Source: Serratia liquefaciens | GTDB taxonomy: Bacteria; Pseudomonadota; Gammaproteobacteria; Enterobacterales; Enterobacteriaceae | Length of the DNA stretch: 64,000 bases | Assembly (NCBI RefSeq): GCF_027594825.1 | Contig: NZ_CP088930.1 | Span: forward strand, 806,001-870,000 | Direction of reading: 5' to 3' | Shown here: positions 36,072 through 45,441 of the stretch, piece by piece | Layout: the number at the start of each line of letters is the position of its first letter | Position numbering within the stretch: the first letter of the stretch is position 1 | Made by a program: the position numbers and the translations under genes | Notes under the pieces: generated by a model | Databases searched by the model: none | Seen by the model: the letters and a program-made list of their open reading frames with translations, nothing else | What the model was told of the DNA's origin: nothing

Positions 36072-36627
36072 GAAATTCTCCACTCTCATTATTATTTCGC
36101 GCTGTATTGCGATAGTTACTGCTTGCCAATCCGCCGGAACGTGGCGAAAAGCTGACACTCCCGCGAGTGAAAATAGTTTCCTCCCGCAATTGTCTGACCG
36201 TCGGCTATCCTAGTTGACCTGTTGATTACCCAACAAGACATTTAACAACAAAGTTACACAAAGTTTACCCTGCGTCACATTTAACCACCTGCAAGGTTAC
36301 ACCTCACATTCAAAAACAGAGTTGCACCTCATACTAATTCAGCGTTATCCCTGATATTGCTGGGGTTAACGCGCGCGAATGGCCGATCGCCGACGCACCA
36401 TCCCACAGGCAGAGCAAGAACCATGCCGATTATTGATGTTAAAAAACCGATGGAACTCACACTTCGCTCATCCGCCTGATTTAACACGGTTGCACAAAGT
36501 TGCAACATGCAGGATATTGTCTGCATTCATCACAGCACACAACGCACGAACCTATCCCAGCAGCCTATCTGGCCCGCAGTTTGTATAGCCTGATGGGATA
36601 GGTTCTTAACACAGGAGTTGGATTGGC
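36072..36627. promoter_or_regulatory. putP/putA divergent control region with GTTGCA PutA sites
   Basis: A 556-base A+T-rich region. Exact GTTGCA motifs, the PutA operator core, occur at 36321-36326, 36489-36494 and 36499-36504, the last being part of palindromic GTTGCAAC. The clustering close to putA fits autorepression in the absence of proline. I see no coding frame. Confidence 0.7.
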
Positions 36628-39600
36628 ATGGGCACTACCACAATGGGCGTGAAGCTCGACGAAGCCACTCGCGATCGAATCAAAAGCGCCGCACAGCGTA
36701 TCGATCGCACGCCGCACTGGCTGATCAAGCAGGCCATTTTTAATTATCTCGAACGTCTCGAGAACGGTTCCGATATCCCTGAAATTCCGGCACTTGCCGC
36801 TGCCGGTCAGGCCGAAGCGGACGACATTATGCCGCAAGTGCAGGAAGAGTCCCACCAGCCATTCCTTGAATTTGCAGAACAAATTCTGCCGCAGTCGGTT
36901 AACCGCGCAGCCATCACCGCGGCTTATCGCCGCCCTGAGACCGAAGCAGTGCCGATGTTGCTCGAACAGGCGCGATTACCTGCCGATCTTGCCAAAGCCA
37001 CCCATAAGATGGCTTACGACATCGCCGAGAAGTTGCGTAACCAAAAGAGTGCAAATGGCCGCGCCGGCATGGTGCAAGGCCTGCTGCAGGAGTTCTCCTT
37101 GTCTTCACAGGAAGGCGTGGCGCTGATGTGCCTGGCCGAAGCCCTGCTGCGTATTCCGGACAAGCCAACCCGCGATGCGCTGATCCGCGATAAAATCAGC
37201 AACGGCAACTGGCATTCTCACCTCGGCCGCAGCCCATCGCTGTTTGTTAACGCCGCCACCTGGGGCCTGTTGTTCACCGGCAAGCTGGTATCGACCCACA
37301 ATGAAGCCAACCTGTCACGCTCGCTGAACCGCATTATCGGCAAGAGCGGCGAACCGCTGATCCGTAAAGGCGTGGATATGGCGATGCGCCTGATGGGCGA
37401 ACAGTTCGTGACCGGCGAAACCATCGCCGAAGCGCTGGCCAACGCCCGCAAGCTGGAAGACAAAGGGTTCCGTTACTCCTACGACATGCTGGGTGAAGCC
37501 GCCCTGACCGAAGCCGACGCGCAGGCCTATCTGGTGTCTTACCAGCAGGCAATCCATGCGATTGGCAAAGCCTCGAACGGCCGCGGCATCTATGAAGGTC
37601 CGGGCATTTCCATCAAGCTGTCCGCTTTGCACCCGCGTTATAGCCGCGCACAGTACGAACGCGTAATGGAAGAGCTCTACCCTCGCCTGCTGTCATTGAC
37701 CCTGCAGGCGCGCCAATACGACATCGGCATCAATATCGATGCTGAAGAAGCCGATCGCCTGGAAATCTCGCTCGACCTGCTGGAAAAGCTGTGCTTCGAA
37801 CCTCAGCTGGCCGGTTGGAACGGCATCGGCTTTGTGATCCAGGCCTATCAGAAACGTTGCCCGTTCGCCATCGACGCGGTGATCGACATGGCGCAACGCA
37901 GCCGCCGTCGCCTGATGATCCGTCTGGTAAAAGGCGCCTACTGGGACAGCGAAATCAAACGCGCCCAAATGGACGGGCTGGAAGGCTATCCGGTCTACAC
38001 CCGCAAGGTCTACACCGACGTTTCTTATCTGGCCTGCGCCCGCAAACTGCTGGCGGTGCCGAACCTGATTTATCCGCAGTTCGCTACCCATAACGCCCAT
38101 ACCCTGAGCGCGATTTATCATCTGGCGGGCAACAACTACTACCCGGGCCAGTATGAGTTCCAGTGCCTGCACGGCATGGGCGAACCGCTGTACGAACAGG
38201 TGGTAGGTAAAGTGGCCGACGGTAAGCTGAACCGTCCATGCCGCATCTATGCACCGGTCGGCACCCATGAAACGCTGTTGGCGTATCTGGTGCGTCGCCT
38301 GCTGGAAAACGGCGCTAACACCTCGTTCGTTAACCGTATCGCCGATGCCACCCTGCCGCTCGACGAACTGGTTGCCGACCCGGTTACCGCGGTCGAAGCC
38401 CTGGCCGCCAGCGAAGGTCAACTTGGCCTGCCGCACCCGCGCATTCCGCTGCCGCGTGAGCTCTATGGCACCAAGCGCATCAACTCCAGCGGTCTGGACC
38501 TGTCGAACGAACAGCGCCTGGCCTCGCTGTCCAGCGCACTGCTGACCAGTGCCACCCAGCCCTGGCGCGCAGAGCCGATTATCGACGCCGAGCTGGATCA
38601 GGGCGTGGAGCAACCGGTGATTAACCCTGCCGAGCCGGGCGACGTGGTCGGTTACGTGCGTGAAGCTACCGAAGGTGAAGTCAGCCGGGCGCTCGACGCC
38701 GCCGCTGCCGCCGGTCCCATCTGGTTTGCTACCCCACCATCCGAGCGTGCCGCCATTCTGGAGCGTGCTGCCGAACTGATGGAAGGCCAACTGCAAAGCC
38801 TTTTGGGTATTCTGGTGCGCGAAGCGGGCAAAACCTTTAACAACGCCATCGCCGAAGTGCGCGAAGCGGTCGACTTCCTGCATTACTACGCCGGTCAGGT
38901 ACGCGATGATTTCGCCAATGACAGCCACCGTCCGCTGGGCCCGGTGGTGTGTATCAGCCCGTGGAACTTCCCGCTGGCCATCTTCACCGGTCAGATTGCC
39001 GCTGCGCTGGCGGCAGGCAACAGCGTTCTGGCCAAACCGGCAGAGCAAACGCCGCTGATCGCCGCACAGGCGGTGCGCATTCTGCTGGAAGCCGGCATTC
39101 CGCAAGGCGTGCTGCAGCTGCTGCCAGGCCAGGGCGAAAGCGTCGGCTCGGTTCTGGTCAATGACGCTCGCGTCCGTGGCGTGATGTTTACCGGCTCTAC
39201 CGACGTTGCCGGCATTTTGCAGCGCAGCATCGCAGGCCGTCTGGATCCGCAAGGTCGCCCAACGCCGCTGATTGCCGAAACCGGCGGCCTGAACGCCATG
39301 ATCGTCGACTCTTCCGCTCTGACCGAACAGGTCGTGACTGACGTGGTCGCCTCCGCATTCGACAGCGCGGGCCAACGCTGCTCCGCCCTGCGTATCCTGT
39401 GCATTCAGGAAGACGTGGCGGAACATACGCTGCAAATGTTGCGCGGCGCGATGGCCGAATGCCGCATGGGTAACCCGGAACGCCTGTCGACCGACATCGG
39501 GCCGGTGATCGACGCCGAGGCCAAGACCGGTATCGAACGTCATATCCAGGCGATGCGCGCCAAGGGCCGTAAGGTCTACCAGGCCGCGAAAGGCAATGTG

Positions 39601-40599
39601 CAGGATGAGAAAGAGTGGTCCCGTGGCACCTTTATCAAGCCAACCCTGATCGAACTGGACAGCTTCGACGAGCTGCAAAAAGAGATCTTCGGCCCGGTGC
39701 TGCACGTGGTCCGCTTCCAACGCACCAATCTGGAGTCGCTGGTCGATCAGATCAACGCCGCCGGTTATGGGCTGACGCTGGGCGTTCACACCCGTATTGA
39801 TGAAACCATCGCCCGCGTGACCGAACGCGCCAAGGTGGGCAACCTGTACGTTAACCGCAACATGGTCGGCGCCGTGGTCGGCGTGCAGCCATTTGGCGGC
39901 GAAGGCCTGTCCGGCACCGGTCCTAAAGCCGGTGGCCCGCTGTACCTGTATCGCCTGCTGGCCAACCGTCCGGATGATGCGGTGCAACGCACCCTGCACC
40001 GTCAGGACGAAGAACGTCCGCTGGAGGCCACCGCACGACCACAGCTGCTCAAGGCCCATCAGGCGCTGGAGCAATGGGCGATTGCCGAAAACCAACACGA
40101 TCTGGTGACGCTGGCGCAACGCTACGCCGAACTGGGCCAGGGCGGTACCTTACGTCCTCTGCCTGGCCCTACCGGCGAGCGCAATACCTATGCCCTGTTG
40201 CCGCGCGAGCGCGTACTCTGCCTGGCCGATAACGAAGCCGATGCCTTGACTCAGTTGGCCGCAGTACTGGCCGTCGGCAGCAGCGTGCTGTGGCCGGAAG
40301 CCGAGCTGCAACGCACCCTGTATCGCCGCCTGCCGGCGGCAGTTCAGGCCAGCATCAGCTTCAGCAAAGACTGGCAGCAGGACAAGGTGGAGTTCGATGC
40401 CGCCATTTACCACGGCGACGCCGATCAGCTGCGTATCCTGTGCGAGCAAATCGCCCAGCGCAGCGGCGCGATCGTTTCAGTGCAGGGCTTTGCCCACGGC
40501 GAAACCAACATCCTGCTGGAGCGCCTGCTGATCGAGCGCTCACTGAGCGTCAATACCGCAGCCGCCGGCGGTAACGCCAGCCTGATGACCATAGGGTAA
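36628..40599 (+). CDS. putA: trifunctional proline dehydrogenase/P5C dehydrogenase/repressor PutA
   Basis: A 1323-residue protein, the length of E. coli PutA (1320). Residues 5-48 form the ribbon-helix-helix DNA-binding domain (TTTMGVKLDEATRDRIKSAA). The proline dehydrogenase barrel spans roughly residues 90-610 and binds FAD. The aldehyde dehydrogenase part spans about 650-1130, with the catalytic cysteine in FDSAGQRCSALR. It converts proline to glutamate and represses putP and putA when not membrane-bound. AGGAG lies nine bases before the ATG. Divergence from putP and GTTGCA sites complete the standard arrangement. Confidence 0.97.
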   Translation: MGTTTMGVKLDEATRDRIKSAAQRIDRTPHWLIKQAIFNYLERLENGSDIPEIPALAAAGQAEADDIMPQVQEESHQPFLEFAEQILPQSVNRAAITAAYRRPETEAVPMLLEQARLPADLAKATHKMAYDIAEKLRNQKSANGRAGMVQGLLQEFSLSSQEGVALMCLAEALLRIPDKPTRDALIRDKISNGNWHSHLGRSPSLFVNAATWGLLFTGKLVSTHNEANLSRSLNRIIGKSGEPLIRKGVDMAMRLMGEQFVTGETIAEALANARKLEDKGFRYSYDMLGEAALTEADAQAYLVSYQQAIHAIGKASNGRGIYEGPGISIKLSALHPRYSRAQYERVMEELYPRLLSLTLQARQYDIGINIDAEEADRLEISLDLLEKLCFEPQLAGWNGIGFVIQAYQKRCPFAIDAVIDMAQRSRRRLMIRLVKGAYWDSEIKRAQMDGLEGYPVYTRKVYTDVSYLACARKLLAVPNLIYPQFATHNAHTLSAIYHLAGNNYYPGQYEFQCLHGMGEPLYEQVVGKVADGKLNRPCRIYAPVGTHETLLAYLVRRLLENGANTSFVNRIADATLPLDELVADPVTAVEALAASEGQLGLPHPRIPLPRELYGTKRINSSGLDLSNEQRLASLSSALLTSATQPWRAEPIIDAELDQGVEQPVINPAEPGDVVGYVREATEGEVSRALDAAAAAGPIWFATPPSERAAILERAAELMEGQLQSLLGILVREAGKTFNNAIAEVREAVDFLHYYAGQVRDDFANDSHRPLGPVVCISPWNFPLAIFTGQIAAALAAGNSVLAKPAEQTPLIAAQAVRILLEAGIPQGVLQLLPGQGESVGSVLVNDARVRGVMFTGSTDVAGILQRSIAGRLDPQGRPTPLIAETGGLNAMIVDSSALTEQVVTDVVASAFDSAGQRCSALRILCIQEDVAEHTLQMLRGAMAECRMGNPERLSTDIGPVIDAEAKTGIERHIQAMRAKGRKVYQAAKGNVQDEKEWSRGTFIKPTLIELDSFDELQKEIFGPVLHVVRFQRTNLESLVDQINAAGYGLTLGVHTRIDETIARVTERAKVGNLYVNRNMVGAVVGVQPFGGEGLSGTGPKAGGPLYLYRLLANRPDDAVQRTLHRQDEERPLEATARPQLLKAHQALEQWAIAENQHDLVTLAQRYAELGQGGTLRPLPGPTGERNTYALLPRERVLCLADNEADALTQLAAVLAVGSSVLWPEAELQRTLYRRLPAAVQASISFSKDWQQDKVEFDAAIYHGDADQLRILCEQIAQRSGAIVSVQGFAHGETNILLERLLIERSLSVNTAAAGGNASLMTIG

Positions 40600-40652
40600 T
40601 CCGCCTCGCTGGATCACCGCGGCAGGTCACTTAATCTGCGAACCCTCCCGCA

Positions 40653-40678
40653 AACCCTGCATTCGTGCAGGGTTTTTT
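40653..40678 (+). terminator. terminator of putA
   Basis: AACCCTGCA pairs with TGCAGGGTT around TTCG, followed by six Ts; strong. Confidence 0.92.
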
Positions 40679-40718
40679 ATTGTCTGCGCCCCACCGGCAC
40701 GCTAGCGTATCGACCCTG

Positions 40719-40748
40719 TTGTCACAAAGTGTGTATGGTGTGTATTAT
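40719..40748 (+). promoter_or_regulatory. predicted hicAB promoter
   Basis: TTGTCA at 40719 and TATTAT at 40743 are separated by 18 bases. The spacer has a GTGTAT...GTGTAT direct repeat that could be a HicB operator. Inferred. Confidence 0.5.
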
Positions 40749-40765
40749 AAGGGGACGGTAAACGC

Positions 40766-40948
40766 GTGAAAAGTTCAGAACTGATCGGGCTATTAGAGCA
40801 GGAAGGTTGGGTTTTAACGCGGATCAAGGGAAGCCACCATCAGTTTAAGCACCCGAACTCCCGTCTGGTGATCACCGTTCCACATCCGCGTAAGGATCTG
40901 AAAGCGGGAACGCTACGCCAAATCATGAAAGATGCCGGATTGTGCTAA
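40766..40948 (+). CDS. hicA: HicA mRNA interferase toxin
   Basis: A 60-residue toxin with the double-stranded-RNA-binding-like HicA fold. The hallmark is RIKGSHHQFKHP with the catalytic histidine at about residue 24, followed by VTVPHPRKDLKAGTLRQIMKDAG. The start is GTG at 40766 with GGGGA nine bases upstream, which would keep translation modest. HicA cleaves mRNA and is neutralised by the product of the following gene. Toxin-first order is usual for hicAB. Confidence 0.93.
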   Translation: MKSSELIGLLEQEGWVLTRIKGSHHQFKHPNSRLVITVPHPRKDLKAGTLRQIMKDAGLC

Positions 40949-40977
40949 CCCGGAGCCATGAGTTAACAGGAGAAATT

Positions 40978-41391
40978 ATGTTCTACCCTGCTTATGTACA
41001 TTCAGAACCGGACGGCAGCGCCAGCGGTTTCTTTCCCGATGTACCGGGCTGCTATTTTGCCGGTGAGACTCTGGACAGGGCCTTTGAAGACGCCAGAAGT
41101 GCGCTGGATACCCATTTCGAATTCTTGAGCGAAGACAATCAACCTATTCCCGTCCCACAGACCGTGTCCTTTCATCTGGCACAGGATAACGACAGTCTGA
41201 ATGGCGGACAGTGGTTGTTGGTCAATATTAATATGGATAAGTTTGATGGTCGGGCGGAGCGTATCAATATTACCTTGCCGCACCGCCTGCTGAACCGCAT
41301 AGATTCTCTGGTGCAGCAGCATCCCGGTTACGGTAGCCGCAGCGCCTTTTTGGCCGCAGCCGCCCGCAATGAATTATTGAAAGCCGGGTAG
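40978..41391 (+). CDS. hicB: HicB antitoxin
   Basis: A 137-residue antitoxin. The N-terminal half is the partially degraded RNase-H-like HicB domain (GFFPDVPGCYFAGETLDRAFEDARSAL), and the C-terminal half is a ribbon-helix-helix DNA-binding domain (RINITLPHRLLNRIDSLVQ...SRSAFLAAAARNELL), so it should bind HicA and repress the operon. ATG 40978 has AGGAG six bases upstream; an earlier in-frame ATG at 40942 overlapping hicA lacks such a site. Confidence 0.93.
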   Translation: MFYPAYVHSEPDGSASGFFPDVPGCYFAGETLDRAFEDARSALDTHFEFLSEDNQPIPVPQTVSFHLAQDNDSLNGGQWLLVNINMDKFDGRAERINITLPHRLLNRIDSLVQQHPGYGSRSAFLAAAARNELLKAG

Positions 41392-41401
41392 TCAAGAGCC
41401 A

Positions 41402-41421
41402 GGGGGCTGAACGCCCCCCTT
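41402..41421 (+). terminator. hairpin after hicB
   Basis: GGGGGC and GCCCCC pair around TGAAC, followed by CTTCTC; a modest terminator that may serve the converging tcyN as well. Confidence 0.5.
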
Positions 41422-41422
41422 C

Positions 41423-42175
41423 TCACTGATTCAAAAACTTGTCGAGGAATTGTTGGGTACGTTGGTGCTGCGGATTAGTGAACAGCTCTTTTGCCGGCCC
41501 TTGCTCCACGATGCGACCGTGGTCCATAAATATGGCACGGTCGGCCACGTCGCGGGCGAAGCTCATCTCGTGCGTGACGATCACCATGGTGCGCTTTTCT
41601 TCCGCCAGCGAACGTATGGTGTTGAGCACCTCGCCCACCAGCTCCGGGTCGAGCGCCGAGGTGGGTTCGTCAAACAGGATCACTTCCGGCTGCATCGCCA
41701 GCGCCCGGGCAATCGCCACTCGCTGCTGCTGCCCGCCGGAAAGACGGCGCGGATAGGCCGACTCTTTACCGCTCAATCCCACTTTGGCCAACAAAGTCCG
41801 TGCACGTTGTTCCGCGCTGGCCTTGGGCTCGCCTTTAACGATGACCGGACCTTCAATAATGTTCTCCAATACCGAGCGGTGCGGGAACAAATTGAAGTTC
41901 TGGAACACGAACCCCACCTGCTGGCGTAATGCACGAACCTGTTTTTTCTGTCTGCTCAGCGGCCTGGAACCGTCGATCAGTATATCGCCAACCCGAATGG
42001 TCCCGGAATCCGGCACCTCCAGCAGGTTGATGCTGCGCAGCAAGGTGGTTTTCCCCGAGCCGCTTGGCCCGATAATCGCCACCACCTCACCGGCACCGAC
42101 CTCCAGATCAATCCCATGCAGCACCGTTTGACCGTTGAACTGCTTGGTCAGTTTTTTCACTTCGATGGCACTCAT
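41423..42175 (-). CDS. tcyN: L-cystine ABC transporter ATP-binding protein
   Basis: A 250-residue ATPase matching E. coli TcyN (YecC). Walker A is GPSGSGKTT, signature LSGGQQQRVAIARAL and Walker B VILFDEPTSALDPEL. It powers cystine and diaminopimelate uptake via TcyL. It is last in the dcyD-tcyJ-tcyL-tcyN run, 3 bases after tcyL. General polar amino-acid ATPases look alike; the neighbours decide. Confidence 0.9.
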   Translation of the reverse strand: MSAIEVKKLTKQFNGQTVLHGIDLEVGAGEVVAIIGPSGSGKTTLLRSINLLEVPDSGTIRVGDILIDGSRPLSRQKKQVRALRQQVGFVFQNFNLFPHRSVLENIIEGPVIVKGEPKASAEQRARTLLAKVGLSGKESAYPRRLSGGQQQRVAIARALAMQPEVILFDEPTSALDPELVGEVLNTIRSLAEEKRTMVIVTHEMSFARDVADRAIFMDHGRIVEQGPAKELFTNPQHQRTQQFLDKFLNQ

Positions 42176-42178
42176 GCG

Positions 42179-42841
42179 TTACTCCTGATCCTGACGGTTT
42201 ACGTGGGCTTCCAGACGATTTTGCAGCGCAGAAAGCAGGGTCGCCATCACCCAGTAAATCAGCGAGGCCGCCAGATACATGGTAAACACTTCCAGGGTAC
42301 GCGAGGTAATCAACTGTGCCTGACGGAACAGTTCCGGCACCTGAATGGTCGCCGCCAGCGAGGTGTCTTTCACCAGGCCGATAAAGCTGTTGCCCAACGG
42401 CGGCAATGCGGTACGCGCCGCCTGCGGCAGGATCACTCGACGCAGCGTCTGCCAGCGGGTCATGCCGATGCTGGCTGCCGCTTCCCACTGCCCTTTTTCA
42501 ATCGACGAAATCGCGGCACGCAGGGTTTCCGAAGTATAGGCGGCGGTATTGAGCGACAGGCCAATCAGCGCTGCCGGGAAGGGATCAAACTCGATGCCGA
42601 ACTGCGGCAGGCCGTAGTAAATCATGAACAGCTGGGCAATCAACGGCGTGCCGCGAAACAGCGACACATAGAAGCGCGACAGCCATGACAGCGGCCATAA
42701 CGGCGAAAGGCGCATCAGCGCCAGCAGAAAACCGAGCAGTAAACCGAGCGCCATGCCCCCCAGACTGAGCTGGAGTGTGAGGATCGCGCCCCGCAATAAA
42801 AATGGCGCTGAATCCAGCGCCAGTTGGATACTTTCGTGCAT
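42179..42841 (-). CDS. tcyL: L-cystine ABC transporter permease
   Basis: A 220-residue polar amino-acid permease matching TcyL (YecS, 222). After a short N-terminus the first helix (RGAILTLQLSLGGMALGLLLG) is followed by four more; the coupling loop is EAAASIGMTRWQTLRRVILPQA. Its start overlaps the tcyJ stop by one base, indicating coupled translation. Confidence 0.9.
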   Translation of the reverse strand: MHESIQLALDSAPFLLRGAILTLQLSLGGMALGLLLGFLLALMRLSPLWPLSWLSRFYVSLFRGTPLIAQLFMIYYGLPQFGIEFDPFPAALIGLSLNTAAYTSETLRAAISSIEKGQWEAAASIGMTRWQTLRRVILPQAARTALPPLGNSFIGLVKDTSLAATIQVPELFRQAQLITSRTLEVFTMYLAASLIYWVMATLLSALQNRLEAHVNRQDQE

Positions 42842-43641
42842 TATTTAGTTACGTCCGCGCCAAACCATTTCTCGGAGATCTTCGCCAGCGTGCCGTCTTT
42901 TTGCATTTCGGCAATCGCCTGGTTAATCGCGGCCAGCAGTTCCGGGTTGTTTTTACGCACCGCAACGCCCGACTCCTGACGCGAGAACGCCGGGCCGGCT
43001 ACCGCCAGCGTATCGCCGGTTTTCTTCACCAGATCCAACGCCGCCAGACGGTCCACCAGAATGGCGTTGATACGGCCTACGCGCAGATCCTGGTATTTGG
43101 TCGGGTCATCATCATAGGTACGCACGTCAACGCCCTGCACATTGTCACGCAACCACTGTTCGTAGTTGGTGCCAAGGCCCACGCCGACTTTTTTGCCCTT
43201 CAGGTCTTCCGGCTTGGTGATGGTGCCTTCATTGCCCTTCTTCACCAAGGCCTGAATACCGGAGACGGTATAAGGCGTCGAGAAATCGTATTTCTTTTTA
43301 CGCTCGTCGGAAATGGTCACCTGATTGATCACCACGTCGATGCGTTTTGAATCCAACGAAGCCAGCATGCCGTCCCACTTGGTAGGGTTCAGCTTGGCTT
43401 TAACGCCAAGATGCTCCGCCAGGGCGGTGGCGAAATCCACTTCGAAGCCGGTCAATTTACCGTCTTCCCCCTGGAAGCTGAACGGCGGATAAGTGCCTTC
43501 CAACCCGACAACCAGGGTCCCGTGATGCTTCACCTGCTCCAGCAGGTTATCGGCGGCATAGGTCTGCGTGCTCAAACCGGCGGTCAGCGCAACGCTCATC
43601 ACGCCCAGCAGCAATTGACGACGAACTTTGGAAAAGATCAT
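42841..43641 (-). CDS. tcyJ: L-cystine-binding periplasmic protein
   Basis: A 266-residue binding protein with the same length as E. coli TcyJ (FliY). A signal peptide (RRQLLLGVMSVALTAGLSTQTYA) is followed by DNLLEQVKHHGTLVVGLEGTYPPFSFQGEDGKLTGFEVD, the hallmark of family 3 solute-binding proteins. ATG 43641 is preferred over an in-frame GTG six bases earlier. It captures L-cystine, and possibly related sulfur amino acids, in the periplasm. Confidence 0.9.
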   Translation of the reverse strand: MIFSKVRRQLLLGVMSVALTAGLSTQTYAADNLLEQVKHHGTLVVGLEGTYPPFSFQGEDGKLTGFEVDFATALAEHLGVKAKLNPTKWDGMLASLDSKRIDVVINQVTISDERKKKYDFSTPYTVSGIQALVKKGNEGTITKPEDLKGKKVGVGLGTNYEQWLRDNVQGVDVRTYDDDPTKYQDLRVGRINAILVDRLAALDLVKKTGDTLAVAGPAFSRQESGVAVRKNNPELLAAINQAIAEMQKDGTLAKISEKWFGADVTK

Positions 43642-43755
43642 AAACACCCCATCTGTTGTTTATCTTTTTTGATATCAGCACTTTAACAGTGTGACCGCCT
43701 GCTTGAAGGAATATAACCTTATAAATATAGTTCAAAATGGAATAACAAACCGCGT

Positions 43756-44748
43756 TCACACCTGTGGATGATAGGCGAACAGCGCCGGCGCACCGCCGGT
43801 ATGGATAAACAGGATCGGGCCCTCATCGCGGAAACGCTGCTGGGCTACGCCGTCAATCAGACCGGCCATCGCCTTACCGCTGTAAACCGGATCCAGCAAC
43901 ACCCCTTCCTGCTGTGCCAACAGGTGTATCGCCGCCATGCCCTCTTCGTTTGGCATGCCGTACTGCGGCGCAAAATAGTCGTCCCACAGCGTAATCGGCG
44001 CCAGTTCGTCGATGTCCAACGAACAGGCCAGCGCTTTTTGGATCAGCTCCACCTTGGGCAATTGGTCGATCACCTTGCGTGAAACGGTCACGCCGATCAG
44101 GTGCGTTTCCGGCAGCAGTTGCTGCAGGCCAACGGCCAGCCCGGCATGGGTCCCGGCGCTGCCGGAGGCCACCACCACCGAGCTGAACGCGACGTTGCTC
44201 CGCTGGCTCTGTTCGGCAATTTCCAGCGCACACTGCACGTAACCCAGCGCCCCCAGCGCATTGGAGCCCCCTACCGGCACCACATAAGGTCGGAAACCTT
44301 GCCCTTCAAGACGGGTCGCCAGATCGGCCAACTGCTGCTGCGGATCGTGCAGCGCATCGCACATCACCACTTCGGCGTTAAACAATCCGAGCAGCAAGCG
44401 GTTACCGTTGGTCAGGTAGTTTTCTGCCTGGGTGTCGATTGGGTTTTCCAGCAGCGCTACGCAGTGCAGACCCAGCTTGGCCGCCACTGCAGCCGTTTGA
44501 CGTACGTGGTTGGATTGGATGGCGCCGGCGGTGACCAGCGTGTCCGCGCCCTGACGCAGCGCTTCTGCGGCAAGAAATTCCAGTTTTCTCAGCTTGTTAC
44601 CACCCATTGCCATCGGTGTGACGTCGTCACGTTTGATGTAAATTTCACGGCCAAGGTAGTCTGAAAGGCGAGACAGTTTTTCGAGCGGAGTGGCAGAGCC
44701 CACTAAATCGAGGCGCGGGAATTGCGCCAGTTTGTGTTGCAGATTCAC
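43756..44748 (-). CDS. dcyD: D-cysteine desulfhydrase
   Basis: A 330-residue PLP enzyme very close to E. coli DcyD (328): [41 protein letters not shown] (the lysine that binds PLP) and [27 protein letters not shown]. It converts D-cysteine to pyruvate, sulfide and ammonia. The start is probably GTG 44748, preceded by GGGGGA; an ATG at 44781 has a poorer site and adds 11 residues not found in E. coli. In E. coli the order is tcyJ-dcyD; here dcyD comes first. Confidence 0.92.
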   Translation of the reverse strand: MNLQHKLAQFPRLDLVGSATPLEKLSRLSDYLGREIYIKRDDVTPMAMGGNKLRKLEFLAAEALRQGADTLVTAGAIQSNHVRQTAAVAAKLGLHCVALLENPIDTQAENYLTNGNRLLLGLFNAEVVMCDALHDPQQQLADLATRLEGQGFRPYVVPVGGSNALGALGYVQCALEIAEQSQRSNVAFSSVVVASGSAGTHAGLAVGLQQLLPETHLIGVTVSRKVIDQLPKVELIQKALACSLDIDELAPITLWDDYFAPQYGMPNEEGMAAIHLLAQQEGVLLDPVYSGKAMAGLIDGVAQQRFRDEGPILFIHTGGAPALFAYHPQV

Positions 44749-44842
44749 AACTTCCCCCAGGGAATAGGTATCAACATCCAAAAGATAGATTTAGCAGATG
44801 TGAACCCAATAATCACTCTTTATTCGTGGCGGGAGAGGCACG

Positions 44843-44866
44843 AAAACCCCGGCTGGCGCGCCGGGG
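44843..44866 (-). terminator. terminator after fliZ
   Basis: CCCCGGC pairs with GCCGGGG around six bases, followed on the minus strand by TTTTCG. Just downstream of fliZ. Confidence 0.72.
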
Positions 44867-44873
44867 AGGCAGA

Positions 44874-45383
44874 TCAGTAGCTTTTTTGCCAGGCAAGATA
44901 CTGGTCGTATTTGCGCAGCGCGATGCGGTAATTGTTGTGCGCCGCCGAAGGCAGGTCTTCGATGATGCGCTGATGGCTGACGTTACTGGCAAACTTGTCG
45001 GCCGGGTAATTACGCTCCACCAGCATTTCATCCAGCCGACGCAGGCGCACCACGTATTCGCGGATGGTGCTGTGGCTCATTTCGGTCTGCTCAAACAGAT
45101 ACTGCTTGAACGCCATGATGTCGAAATAGCTCGGATGGCTGTTGCAGGAGATCTCACTGCAAAAGCGGCACAGCGCCGTCAGCTCATTTTGCACATTCAG
45201 CCACACGTGATCGTCAATCGGCTGGTCCATGCGCGCAATGGCATCTTTGTTGATGATCTTGCCACGAAACACCAACGCCATGCGATCCAATAGCTTGCCG
45301 CACTGAGAGCAATGGGTCTGGCTGTGTTTGTAATCTTTCAAATAACGGCTCAGCGGCCGTTTTTTCAATAGTATGCCTGGCAT
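44874..45383 (-). CDS. fliZ: flagellar regulator FliZ
   Basis: A 169-residue DNA-binding regulator. The KRPLSRYLKDYKHSQTHCSQCGKLLDR N-terminus is almost that of E. coli FliZ, and the recombinase-like core domain YLFEQTEMSHSTIREYVVRLRRLDEML and C-terminal NNYRIALRKYDQYL follow. FliZ favours flagellar genes over curli and stress genes and in Serratia-like species affects exoenzymes. An ATG at 45440 touching the fliA stop would add 19 residues and is an alternative start. Confidence 0.92.
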   Translation of the reverse strand: MPGILLKKRPLSRYLKDYKHSQTHCSQCGKLLDRMALVFRGKIINKDAIARMDQPIDDHVWLNVQNELTALCRFCSEISCNSHPSYFDIMAFKQYLFEQTEMSHSTIREYVVRLRRLDEMLVERNYPADKFASNVSHQRIIEDLPSAAHNNYRIALRKYDQYLAWQKSY

Positions 45384-45441
45384 AGAAGCAGTCCGATTAT
45401 CGCAATGGTGATCAGGTTGAAGGATCAGGGTTGAGTACATG

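Noticed and set aside
37693..40119. An 808-codon frame antisense to putA
   Set aside because: It is a mirror of putA codon usage; the product is rich in His, Gln and Arg and fits no family.
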